From the NCBI RefSeq assembly GCF_004014715.1, contig NZ_CP034835.1, forward strand, positions 2,480,001-2,544,000: a stretch of DNA of 64,000 nt. Reading direction: 5' to 3'. This document shows positions 32,109 through 41,700 of the stretch, piece after piece. Position numbers and translations under genes: made by a program. The stretch's first letter is position 1; each line of letters begins with the position of its first letter. The DNA comes from Pseudoalteromonas sp. R3. GTDB taxonomy: Bacteria > Pseudomonadota > Gammaproteobacteria > Enterobacterales > Alteromonadaceae. Below the pieces are notes generated by a model. That model worked only from the letters and a program-made list of their open reading frames with translations, was not told the DNA's origin and did not search any database.

Positions 32109-33458
32109 TTATGGTTGCTGTTGAGCCCGCAAAAGCGGCTCCTTTTCCCCTTGTTCATTGTCCGGCTTGGGCCATGCTTTGTCATGTTGATCTTTCGCTC
32201 TAACTCCTTTGGATAGCGCGGTTCCCAATCCCGTAGCTCCCGTTATAACCCCCTTCGTGGTACCCGTCGCCAAAGCATCGCCCCCGATCACAGTCGTTGC
32301 TGCCACTTCGACCCAATGGGCAACTGAGGCCACTTTATTCACAAAGCTCAGTAACTTCGCTTTCTTTTTAGCACGTTCTTTATCACCGTTTAGATAATTG
32401 GCAATCAGGGTACATATACTGCGGATAGATTTTGCAATGCCAAATACCCAAGCGCTTGTCACTTTCACCAGGCTTCCGCCACCGATCACAGCGCTGGCAA
32501 TAGAGGTGCCCGCTTCGAGCGTGCGCAATGCATCCATCACACCAAACCAAAATTTGGCACCGTTGCTGTCCGCTGGCTTTTTGTTGCCCAACAGCATAGT
32601 AATCACGCCACGGGCAAACTTGGATGCCCCGATACAGACCGATAGCAACCCTGGGATTGCCAACGTCCCATGAGAAGCAGCCAGCACAACTCCCCCGGCG
32701 ATTGCCGTTAACACCCCTTCAGTTATTAGCAGGAGTCCTTTGGCTCTTGAACCCAGGCTAAATTGCTGCTGAACCCCTAACGCCTTGTCTTGAAACTGAG
32801 TAACCACAACAGTGTTGCCGTCTACACATTTACCATGTAGCTGAGCCGTGCCCTGTCTGGATTGTTGCCACAGCTGATAACTATCCTGACTCATAACAGC
32901 ATAATTCACATCTTCCATACCCTGAACAGGTTTGAACTGTGCTGTGTGATTTTTATTAAGAGGCTGAGCTTGTAATGTGGAGTGTGTACGCGTTTGGTTA
33001 TGGCTCTGGCTATGGTGATCGTATGCTCGTTGCAGTGCCCTTGCCCCCATGATGTCCGCTTCACGTTCCAGTGCCGCATCATCATTGACGTTTACGCCAT
33101 TAACTCGCGTGGTCGGTTTTACTCTGCCCTGAGCCTGCTGCACGATATGGCCGAGCTCGTGGGGCAAATGATGAGCCTGACCCGGCGCTAAATGAATGTC
33201 ACTTCCCTGGGCATAAGCATGTGCCTGAACCTGGGCTGGTTTGCTGGAATTATAATGAACTTTGACATGATCTAAGCTCATTCCCGACAGTGACTCCATG
33301 CCCGACTTAAGGTTGTCTGGCAGCCCGGTGGTATTGTTCTTTTGCAACTGTGTTGATAAACGACGATTATCAACGAGTGGGCTGGCCTCCACTTTTTGTG
33401 CCGCTTGCTGGCTTGACTTCGCGGTGTTGCGCTTATACTGCCCGGTACTTTGGCTCAT
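32109..33458 (-). CDS. eCIS effector candidate with DUF4157 domain
   Basis: A 449-residue protein. After a flexible, glutamine-rich N-terminus (1-40), residues 44-140 form a DUF4157 domain: GLPDNLKSGMESLSGMSLDHVKVHYN, then SDIHLAPG and the zinc-protease motif HELGH (100-104), then EREAD (131-135) supplying the next ligand. DUF4157 is the domain most often fused to eCIS cargo. Residues about 235-300 are glycine-rich and strongly hydrophobic (LLLITEGVLTAIAGGVVL and IPGLLSVCIGASKFARGVI), with further such helices to about 420. The toxic part may therefore insert into membranes. No signal peptide fits loading in the cytoplasm. It is the last gene of the eCIS operon, where cargo genes are normally found. 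Confidence 0.85.
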   Translation of the reverse strand: MSQSTGQYKRNTAKSSQQAAQKVEASPLVDNRRLSTQLQKNNTTGLPDNLKSGMESLSGMSLDHVKVHYNSSKPAQVQAHAYAQGSDIHLAPGQAHHLPHELGHIVQQAQGRVKPTTRVNGVNVNDDAALEREADIMGARALQRAYDHHSQSHNQTRTHSTLQAQPLNKNHTAQFKPVQGMEDVNYAVMSQDSYQLWQQSRQGTAQLHGKCVDGNTVVVTQFQDKALGVQQQFSLGSRAKGLLLITEGVLTAIAGGVVLAASHGTLAIPGLLSVCIGASKFARGVITMLLGNKKPADSNGAKFWFGVMDALRTLEAGTSIASAVIGGGSLVKVTSAWVFGIAKSIRSICTLIANYLNGDKERAKKKAKLLSFVNKVASVAHWVEVAATTVIGGDALATGTTKGVITGATGLGTALSKGVRAKDQHDKAWPKPDNEQGEKEPLLRAQQQP

Positions 33459-33485
33459 ATTGTTATCCTTAAAGTGGCAGCGATA

Positions 33486-33755
33486 TCACTTGAACTTGGT
33501 TTTGGTACTACCCTGACTAAACTGCCCGTCCGGATAACTGCTTTTATTACTTGCCCACCACGTATTTGCTTCTGCGTGGTTTTTAAATGCTCCAACATAC
33601 TCCCAGGATCCGTCAGCGGGTTTCACCCAGTAATATCGGTCTCCTTTTAATTGCGCAGTGTGCTGTTGCATTGCCCGCCTGTCCTGCAATGGTTTCGATA
33701 AGCGTTGTACGGCACTGTGTTTAGTATCTGACTTCTCAATTTGAATGTGTTTCAT
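33486..33755 (-). CDS. Small eCIS-associated protein of unknown function
   Basis: An 89-residue basic protein: a helical start ([31 protein letters not shown]), then a compact aromatic region YYWVKPADGSWEYVGAFKNHAEANTWW. Its ATG overlaps the stop of the ATPase gene (TAATG), so translation is coupled. It precedes the DUF4157 gene by 27 bases. It could be a cargo chaperone or small cargo; no family is recognised. Confidence 0.7.
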   Translation of the reverse strand: MKHIQIEKSDTKHSAVQRLSKPLQDRRAMQQHTAQLKGDRYYWVKPADGSWEYVGAFKNHAEANTWWASNKSSYPDGQFSQGSTKTKFK

Positions 33756-35128
33756 TACATACGCTCCAAGATACTGCTGTTAATGGTTTTGTTGTCTTTT
33801 TGCAATTCCTGTCGAATACTCTCAAGCAAATCAGCCTGGTACACTCTACGTTCGTCACGCCTGATAGCATTAAGTGCGCACTGACGCAGGATGTTAATGA
33901 TTTGCCCGCCCGACAGTTCAAAGTCTGTGGCGATACGCTCTAAGTCAATGTCGTCGTCGAGCTCACACACCTGCGAGAAGGCGTTTTGCCACAACTTCAG
34001 CCGCTCATGTGGGCCCGGGATGGTAAATTGCACCATATTTTGAAAGCGCCGGGTAAAGGCTTCATCCATATTGGCGCGAAGATTCGTAGCCAGGATCACA
34101 GTGCCCGGGAAATCCTCGATACGTTGCAGCAAATAGCCAGTCAGCTGGTTCGCATGACGATCATTTGACGAGCTGGTAGCCGTTCTTTTACCAAACAACG
34201 AATCGGCTTCATCAAAAAATAAAATCCAGTCTTTATAACTGGCTACGTCAAACACGCGCGAGAGGTTTTTCTCTGTCTCGCCAATATATTTAGAGACAAT
34301 CATGGACAGGTCAACGCGGTATATTTCGCGCTCGGTTGTTTTGGCAAGCAATGCAGCGGTCATTGTTTTACCGGTTCCTGGCGGCCCGAAAAACACGGCA
34401 CGGTAACCCGGTTTTACTTTTTGCCCTAATTGCCACTCATTCATCAACACGGCTCCGTACTCCAGCCAGGCACGGATCTCATCAACTCGTTTCATTACCG
34501 CATAATCCAGTACTAAATCATGCCAGTGATGAGGGGTTTCCATCGCATGCGCTGGAAAACTAGTGCTGAGTTCTGGTGCTGTGTGTATACCGGTCAGAAA
34601 ATAACTAAACCAATGCTCGGTAATTTTATAGACGCCCGCCCAATGCGGTAAAGACGGATCTGCGGGTAACAGCTCTGTCACCTGCTCAGACATAAAGCGA
34701 TGTCGACTCGACAATAAAAGGTCAGCCTGTACGCGCCATAACGGGTCATTCCCCGAAATTAAGAAGCAAACAGTTTGTCCGGTCGGAACAAACCCACCAA
34801 AAGCTTTATCACTCACACCACCAAATTCACTGAAGCTTTTGTCTATCAACTGATTTACACCAAACAAAATGTCGAGCACATCGGGTTTAACAGCCGGCGC
34901 CATTGCCACCGCTAAGGCTAATCGCTCAAAGGTATTAAGCTCCCAGTCACGGACCAAATCACCATAGGCGCTCATGCCATACTCAAACTCGGGCGGCGTG
35001 ATCTCAAACCAATGATGTTCATGTCCTTCTTGCTTCAAATAGTTGCAAATAACCTGATTTACCACGTTAAACAACCAGTCCATTTCCATATATAGCGCTG
35101 CTAAGTTTTGCTCTGATGAGTATGTCAT
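33755..35128 (-). CDS. eCIS AAA+ ATPase (Afp15-like)
   Basis: A 457-residue AAA+ ATPase with an N-terminal helical and winged region (1-200). The core has Walker A GPPGTGKT at 248-255, Walker B ILFFDEAD at 302-309, an arginine finger region ([15 protein letters not shown]) and a small C-terminal helical domain. Every AFP/PVC/MAC-type eCIS has such an ATPase, which is needed for correct particle assembly and probably cargo handling. It lies late in the operon, as in AFP, next to the small protein and effector genes. All catalytic motifs look intact. Confidence 0.93.
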   Translation of the reverse strand: MTYSSEQNLAALYMEMDWLFNVVNQVICNYLKQEGHEHHWFEITPPEFEYGMSAYGDLVRDWELNTFERLALAVAMAPAVKPDVLDILFGVNQLIDKSFSEFGGVSDKAFGGFVPTGQTVCFLISGNDPLWRVQADLLLSSRHRFMSEQVTELLPADPSLPHWAGVYKITEHWFSYFLTGIHTAPELSTSFPAHAMETPHHWHDLVLDYAVMKRVDEIRAWLEYGAVLMNEWQLGQKVKPGYRAVFFGPPGTGKTMTAALLAKTTEREIYRVDLSMIVSKYIGETEKNLSRVFDVASYKDWILFFDEADSLFGKRTATSSSNDRHANQLTGYLLQRIEDFPGTVILATNLRANMDEAFTRRFQNMVQFTIPGPHERLKLWQNAFSQVCELDDDIDLERIATDFELSGGQIINILRQCALNAIRRDERRVYQADLLESIRQELQKDNKTINSSILERM

Positions 35129-35137
35129 ATCTCAGTC

Positions 35138-35980
35138 CTAATGATTTTCGCTCAGACGCAAAACATCATCAAGATTGGCATCTTGCCACTGGAAAAACTC
35201 CTGGCAGGTATTGATGTTGAGCTGCTCTGTCGCAGAGAGGTTAAGCAAATTAGCATGCAACCAGTTATCCAGCGGCAGTCTGGGAGAGCGCTCAGATGAA
35301 CAATGCAGCCGCGCCAGATATTCGTCATACATTTGCTCGCTGAGGGTGAGCTTCTTTGCTTTGAAAAAGTGCATAGGGACATCATTTTGATGCGCAAAAA
35401 AAGCCAAATCATGGTTGCTGGTCAGCTGGCATTGTTTCTGTGCTAACAAGTAGGCACTATTGTCCTGCTCTCCGGTCAGTGTTAATTCTGCCCCCTCTTG
35501 CGCAGCAACTGCTAATCCCCACCTTTCAACCACAGCAACGGCTGTAATCACGTACACATCACGAAAAGTAAATTTGCTTTGGGTCAGCTTAACTGTCAGC
35601 TCTGGTGACACTTTTGACCAGTTACTCATAAAGGTCGCCAGCGCCACGTCACCATGAAACAAATAATCGCCCCGATTTTCAAAACGAAATGCTTGCTGGC
35701 GCCTTGTGCGTTGCTCATCAATTAAAGTTTCTACCGTCTGCATATCGCTGACCTTTATGCAACCGCGCGACGTTCGCCAGTCGTCCATTTGGATTGGAGC
35801 ATAATCGTACGCTTCTATGGGGTTCACCAGCTCCAGGTCTACACAAGTATTCAATAACCTTCTGACACGTCCCTGATTGATCTGAAACACATCGCCCAGT
35901 TCAATTCTTGTATCAAAAGGATACATAGGGATCCATTTCGTGTCGTTGTAACTGTCAAAGTAGAAGTTTCTAAACGTCAT
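35138..35980 (-). CDS. Uncharacterised eCIS-associated protein
   Basis: A 280-residue soluble protein starting MTFRNFYFDSYNDTKWIPMYPFD, beta-rich in the first half (residues 20-170) with a helical C-terminal third (SLSEQMYDEYLARLHC to LDDVLRLSENH). There is no signal peptide or membrane segment. It lies nine bases upstream of the ATPase gene and follows the two helical proteins, so it is co-transcribed with the machine. It is not one of the AFP structural components I can recognise. It could be a fibre tip, a collar or cap adaptor, or a cargo adaptor. Confidence 0.75.
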   Translation of the reverse strand: MTFRNFYFDSYNDTKWIPMYPFDTRIELGDVFQINQGRVRRLLNTCVDLELVNPIEAYDYAPIQMDDWRTSRGCIKVSDMQTVETLIDEQRTRRQQAFRFENRGDYLFHGDVALATFMSNWSKVSPELTVKLTQSKFTFRDVYVITAVAVVERWGLAVAAQEGAELTLTGEQDNSAYLLAQKQCQLTSNHDLAFFAHQNDVPMHFFKAKKLTLSEQMYDEYLARLHCSSERSPRLPLDNWLHANLLNLSATEQLNINTCQEFFQWQDANLDDVLRLSENH

Positions 35981-36047
35981 TGTTCAGTCCTTTCAAAAAG
36001 GCCAGGGTGTTGTACTTCACACTCAACACCCGCTATGTAAAGCACAT

Positions 36048-36848
36048 CTAAGCCGCAAATGCAGCCGCTTTGGCCGCATCCAGACCTGCTTGTAATGAAG
36101 CCAGGCTAGCCTTGGCTTCAGAAAGGTTAGTTTTCGCATCCTCTAACTGCTGATTAGCCATGTCACTGGCTTCTAGTGCGTTGTGATAACCGTTTACGGC
36201 ACTTTGATAACTTTTCAGCATCATTTGGCTCAATGAATCCACATCCGCTGTCAGCCCCTGGACCTGCTGAACTTGTAATACTGAAACCTCTGAAATTTCA
36301 GTCACAGGCGTGATGGTTGAATAACAGCTTTGCAGCGCGGTCAAAGTCAGCGCAATAGCATTGTTGGATTCAGTGGTTGCATTACTCAGATATGTAATTA
36401 ACTCATCGGGAATGATTTGGTTCACCGCTTTACGGCGGTTAACAAAGTCTTCGAGCTTTTCGATAACGTCCACCGAAAAAATCAACTTATTAATAAGCTT
36501 AGACATATGAGTTGATGTCTCTTGTAGCTTAAAACTAACTGAGTCGGCCTTGCTGTCTGTGCCAATCTGGACAGACACCAGATTAATGTATCTCGATGTT
36601 TCACCTAAGTCAGACTGAAGCGTTTTAGCCTGGTTCAGGTGAGCAAGCGCAGACGCCTGTTTATTGCTGGCCAGCAATAATAAGTTGGCAAAATACGCCT
36701 GTTTTTCCGTTAATGAGCTCACCACATTGCTCAGCTCATCGACCGTATACTGAGCCTGAGTAACCTGGCTGGTCAGGGCTTGAATATCGGCGTTTTTGTT
36801 TTGTGACACAGCTGCCTGAAGCTGATAACCAGAATTTGCTGATGACAT
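36048..36848 (-). CDS. Helical (coiled-coil) eCIS-associated protein
   Basis: A 266-residue protein that is almost wholly alpha-helical: heptad-like stretches at about 25-110 (VTQAQYTVDELSNVVSSLTE) and 205-266 (ANQQLEDAKTNLSEAKASLASL). It has one central cysteine and no membrane segment. AAGGAGAAGG is the ribosome binding site. It lies 12 bases after the larger helical protein gene, in the place where AFP has its fibre gene. It may be a trimeric stalk, fibre, or part of the sheath collar; no family is recognised. Confidence 0.72.
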   Translation of the reverse strand: MSSANSGYQLQAAVSQNKNADIQALTSQVTQAQYTVDELSNVVSSLTEKQAYFANLLLLASNKQASALAHLNQAKTLQSDLGETSRYINLVSVQIGTDSKADSVSFKLQETSTHMSKLINKLIFSVDVIEKLEDFVNRRKAVNQIIPDELITYLSNATTESNNAIALTLTALQSCYSTITPVTEISEVSVLQVQQVQGLTADVDSLSQMMLKSYQSAVNGYHNALEASDMANQQLEDAKTNLSEAKASLASLQAGLDAAKAAAFAA

Positions 36849-36860
36849 AATTCCTTCTCC

Positions 36861-38666
36861 TTATTCTTTATCTTTGTCTGCGGCTTTTTTGTTGGTCGCC
36901 TTTTTTTCTTCAGGCTCGGAAGTCGCGTCAGCCTCTTTCGCCTTCGCTTTTTTATCTGATACAGCTGTGCTGGCACTATTTTCTTTGACAGCCCTTTGTG
37001 CCGGCACCGAGGAACAGATTGGGCCTAAACTGACTGGCTTGATTGGGTTGATATAGGTAAAGCTGTTTTCTGACAACGAGAGTTCTGGTAGATACTTCGG
37101 CAAGTCCGCTGCACTCTCAGGCAGGCTTAGCACTGCAACCACGTACTCGTCATTCATCACTAACGGGCTGCCAAAGTTGTCTGTAACGTCGGCGATACTG
37201 CCAATATCTATCGTAAACTGCTGTTCTGTAGCGCCTTTGTACTGCACTTTATGTGAGATATAGTTGGCGCTTGAAACTTGCTGAGATATCGGCACATTGA
37301 AATAAAACGGGATCTTACCAAACTCAGAGGATGTCATTAGGCCAGATTCAGAAGGTTTATTCTTCGGCAACAGCATTACCCTGAATTCGGCTCTTAATTC
37401 GCTCTGTCCGTCAACGCCTGCATCGATCGTGATTGTTTCACCTGACACGCTGATATCTTTAATGGCAGGCATTAAATAAACGGGGGTAAATGACGCAGAC
37501 GCGCTCGATACCATATTGTCATACACGCCAATATATCTCTGATAATCCAGCGATAGCTCAACATAGACGAATGCGACATATTCCCCACCCGCGACAATTT
37601 TATCTCCATCTATATCCAGAACAGCCTCTGCGCCACCATACAACAAGGATGCCTCAAGCTGAGAGGCCCCACTCTTTGTCGTCATTTGATAGAATCTGTT
37701 GATACTGGCATCATTCGATTTGTATTCGCCAAACAGCGTTTCAACCTGCTCAAGGGTCACACTGGACTGATTGCTGGCCTTAGCTATAAAGACGTATTGC
37801 TCTGGCGGTGTCGCGGAGGCAGATGGTACTGTGATATTAAGTTGCGTGTTGTCCTGAAACGGCTTGTCGTAAATCTGGCTTGATACTGTCAGTGTGTTAC
37901 TTGATGGCTCCAAATCCACTGTAACGTCCAGATTTAGCTGACTATTGGCATTGTCTACTGACTCATCGACGCCTTTGAGCTCACAATTGGCATCCTGCAA
38001 CACTCCTTCGGCTTTTCGTTCTGCCTTTTTATCATTATTCAGAGCTTGCTGGTCGACAACAGACTGCTCACTCAAAGTCGAGACATCTGCATTGGTTACA
38101 CTCAGCAGCGCCTCCAGTTGGGTTTTTGAAGCGGTGACACTGTTCAATGCGTCCGTACTCATTAATTCAGAACATTGACTGGACGCTTCCATGGCTAACT
38201 GTGATGTATATTCTGCGTCGTTGGCCGTTTGCGATATAAAGTAGTTAGCCTGTTGCGTTCTTTTGTAGATGTCCGTGTCATAACTAGATGCAAGTGCAAT
38301 ATTTAACGCACTGCCAATATTGGCGGCCACTTTTGAAATTGAATTCGACGCAACCTTTATATTGGCAGCCATTGCAGCCACATTACTTACCGCAGTCGTC
38401 GTATTGGCTTGTAGCGTTGTAGACGTTGCCAACAGGTTTATTACGGCGTTATCACACAAAACAGCTTGTGTATTGATGTTCTGTGCATCCTCAAGTTGTT
38501 GATTGGTATTTGCCAGGCTATCGCCGGTGTTGATCTGTGCGCCTTGTGCATAGTACAGATTGTATTGTGCACTGCGCTGCTCTGACTGCATCTTCTGCTG
38601 ATCGGCGTACAAGCTGTTCAGCGTGGAACTGATCGTCTTTTGCAGGTTTTCATTGTATGAACTCAT
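36861..38666 (-). CDS. Large helical/beta eCIS-associated protein, possible fibre or cargo
   Basis: The start is set at 38666 (MSSYNENLQK), with AAGGTG six bases before; a GTG three codons upstream also has a site. The 601-residue protein has a helical N-terminal part (about 1-235, rich in alanine, serine, asparagine and glutamine), then a beta-rich part (about 240-540, e.g. LDVTVDLEPSSNTLTVSSQIYD) suggesting several immunoglobulin-like domains. A lysine/glutamate/alanine tail closes it (KKAKAKEADATSEPEEKK). There is no signal peptide. The stalk-plus-beta layout could fit a receptor-binding fibre, which otherwise has no candidate in this locus. This is inference only. Confidence 0.72.
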   Translation of the reverse strand: MSSYNENLQKTISSTLNSLYADQQKMQSEQRSAQYNLYYAQGAQINTGDSLANTNQQLEDAQNINTQAVLCDNAVINLLATSTTLQANTTTAVSNVAAMAANIKVASNSISKVAANIGSALNIALASSYDTDIYKRTQQANYFISQTANDAEYTSQLAMEASSQCSELMSTDALNSVTASKTQLEALLSVTNADVSTLSEQSVVDQQALNNDKKAERKAEGVLQDANCELKGVDESVDNANSQLNLDVTVDLEPSSNTLTVSSQIYDKPFQDNTQLNITVPSASATPPEQYVFIAKASNQSSVTLEQVETLFGEYKSNDASINRFYQMTTKSGASQLEASLLYGGAEAVLDIDGDKIVAGGEYVAFVYVELSLDYQRYIGVYDNMVSSASASFTPVYLMPAIKDISVSGETITIDAGVDGQSELRAEFRVMLLPKNKPSESGLMTSSEFGKIPFYFNVPISQQVSSANYISHKVQYKGATEQQFTIDIGSIADVTDNFGSPLVMNDEYVVAVLSLPESAADLPKYLPELSLSENSFTYINPIKPVSLGPICSSVPAQRAVKENSASTAVSDKKAKAKEADATSEPEEKKATNKKAADKDKE

Positions 38667-38732
38667 ACTTTTCACCTTATTCCTTCTTTGCTATCTATCA
38701 ATTTGAATTACATCCTTGGACTACATCACCAA

Positions 38733-41700
38733 CTAGGTTGGCCAAGTTACGTAAATCGGTTTTTCCATCCAAGGTAACTTGACAATCGAATACGACAACG
38801 GCGAACGACTGATCAGTATGTCATACACCCTTTTTTCGACGATCAAATCCCAATGATCTTGTGCTTCGGTTAACGTGCCATTGCGTACCAGCCAGTTTCC
38901 TCTGAATCCATCAATCGAGGTCTTTCCTATCGCCGGCCAGTAATTACAAACCGCGTCAATTAAGCTATGCACGGTATCAATATCGCTTTGTGAGAGTGTA
39001 ATCCCCGCTTCTACGGGCTGAGTTACACCCAGACCACAAATCAATTTGTTTAACACCAAATGGTGCTCTTCGGTGGCACTTTGGCCTGTAACCAGAAACT
39101 GCAGATAATGCACAGCCGCACGCTGGCGTTCGTCACTCACAAACTTGTCGTCACAAGTCAGTGATAAACGAGCAAACAGAGGTTGAATAAAGCTTTGCAA
39201 CAACACGAGTCCGGCATTTGGTACGCTGATTGGAAATTCGCTCGGCTGCTCAGGTTCACTTTGTGCTTGTTTGCCTGTGACACTATCAAACACAGATCCA
39301 CTCTGCTCTTTAGCAACCGCATTCGAAAGCCTGTGCCGTTGATATTGACTAAGCTGCTTACGCAGCTGCTCTGTGGCTGTGAGCAAATGCGGGGAGCTGG
39401 GTAAATCAGTACTCTGGAGTGCCCCCTGCAACGCACCAACCTGACAGTTTTGCCTGAAGATCAGCTGCCAACACATATCACCAAATAGCTTTTCTCCATC
39501 GAGCTCTGCAAGCTGCTTAGTAGCAACACTACGCAAAATAGCCAATGTCAGATACTGCTGATACTCTGCCTCATTTATCTTCAGCCCGGCTTTAGAGAGC
39601 GCTTTAAATAATGTGTAAACAGCCTCAACCATGTTTAATTGTGCGTCTCGCAATTTTCCAGCCCGACTGAGTGCAGACAGTATTCCACCTAAACCAAGCT
39701 GCTCGACCACTCGGGCCTGCACAGTCGACTTTGTTAGCAGTGGCTGAACCCATTCAACCCATAACTCAGGCTTATACAACAGCAGATCGTTAAACAGCCT
39801 CACACCACAAAACGGTACTTCTGCTGCAATGAAATGAGGGCGACTCCCGCTACGCAGCCAATGCTCAAAGATTGATTTGATGTCTGTTCGCTGCAAATAC
39901 TCAGAGGCAAGATCTTGCTCCCACGCTGGCAATTTTACGGCCTTAGATTCAGCGCCGTCCGATATTGTGTTACGCAGGTGAGTCTGTGTCTGCAGATTTG
40001 CCTGCTGATTAGAGCTAGCTGCTGGAGTATGTGCGTTGCGCTCTGCTGAGATAGGCTTAAATTCAGTAACTCCAGCGCTTTGGGTTGCAGGCTCTGATAA
40101 AGGTAAAGTAAAGGCGCTGGCATGAGCTGGACGGCCAACGCGCTTAAATTCCTTAATTAACACTTCTTTGCTGATAATCGACTGCAACTCGGCTGGTGCG
40201 CTTTGCCAGTTACGCTCAAACTGGCTCACGCACAGTGATAAATTAAGAGCATTAGTCTGACACCAGCCGAGCATAATCCGGGCGACAAATATTGCTCTCA
40301 TACCTTCTGAGACACGCAGTTGTGTCAGGGATTTGAGCTGAGCAGTACTATTAACTTGAGAGGCAAGATATGCCGTGAGTTCCATCCAGAACAAACGTTC
40401 GACTGCTGTGCCACGAGGCCCGCTGGAATGAACCTGGCTAGATGACCTAAATGCACTTTGATTATCCAAAGTTGCCACCACATCGCTTAGCCAGGCCTGA
40501 AGTTGCTGGCACCAACGCTTGTAAAGCGCCGGTTGCTGCCAGATTTCGGGTAACATGGCTGAAAACCAGCGATTAGCAAGGCGACTCTGAAACAGCTGCT
40601 GCAAATGCGTTGCCGCGAGTTGTGACTTGAGCGCCTTTTTCACTATCAAGCCACTGAGTAGTGGCTCATGTCGACGCAACAGCGACACCACCTCAGTCAT
40701 TACCGACTCATACGTCATTGGCCAGCTACCCTTTGAGTTATCAGCCCGGTAAAGCCTGAAAACCCAGCGCTGTTGAGTCGCCCCGTCAAGCCCATTCAAC
40801 AACCAGTGCAGCAGTACCGGGTGATTGGCTACGCGAGAAAAATCCCCTCTCAAATCATGCATCGCTATCAGTTCTGCCAACAACTGTGGCACCGAAACAT
40901 CGCTAAGCTGACTTACCTGGTGCTGTAATTTTGAAATCCGCTGCACTGATACCGGTACAGAGCCAGCCTGTTCTGGCTCTGACTGCTCCGTATAAGTCCC
41001 CTTTTCCTGAAGGGGCTGTACACTGTATTGCCTTGCCGGTTCTAAGTTTTGTTTACTTCCAGCACTAAGCTGCCATTGTTCAAGCATATACCAGCTATTG
41101 TGTACACACCCGGCTCGCAACTTGGACATGTCAGCCTGCTGAAAGCGAGTGATCATCACAGCCATTGAGCTGAAACGCTTTAGCTGAACCTGCAGATAGC
41201 GTTGTACTTGTGTCACAGGCAAAACAAACTGCTGAGCCAAACTGTGTGCCAGCGACTGTACCAGGTGTGTTTGTAAATCATCAGATGTAAGGCCAGGCTC
41301 TGACGTCGCAAGATGAACCGTGTTTTTAATGCGCTCAGCCGCCAGCCTCAACACCTGCGATATGGGCAATGAAAAGCGTCGCGCAAATGCTGTCAAAGCA
41401 CGTATTTGTGCATAATCTAACGCGCTATACCACACCAACTCAGGGCGACCTGGCAGCGGTTTGGTAAAGGTTTGGATGTTTTGCTTTTCGTTCAACAGCA
41501 GCTGCGTCAACTCAGTACTCAGCACTGCCTTGTCACTTTCTGCTGTTGCGGCTTGTCCGGCTAATAAATCAATTAACTGCCCATGCGATAAACCAAATCG
41601 TTGCGCAATAAACTGGGTAGTACGGGAAAACCACTTTTCGGGGCTCGCAGTGTCGCCCTCGCTGATCAAGCTAAATACCACGCTTTCGAGTACCGGACGT

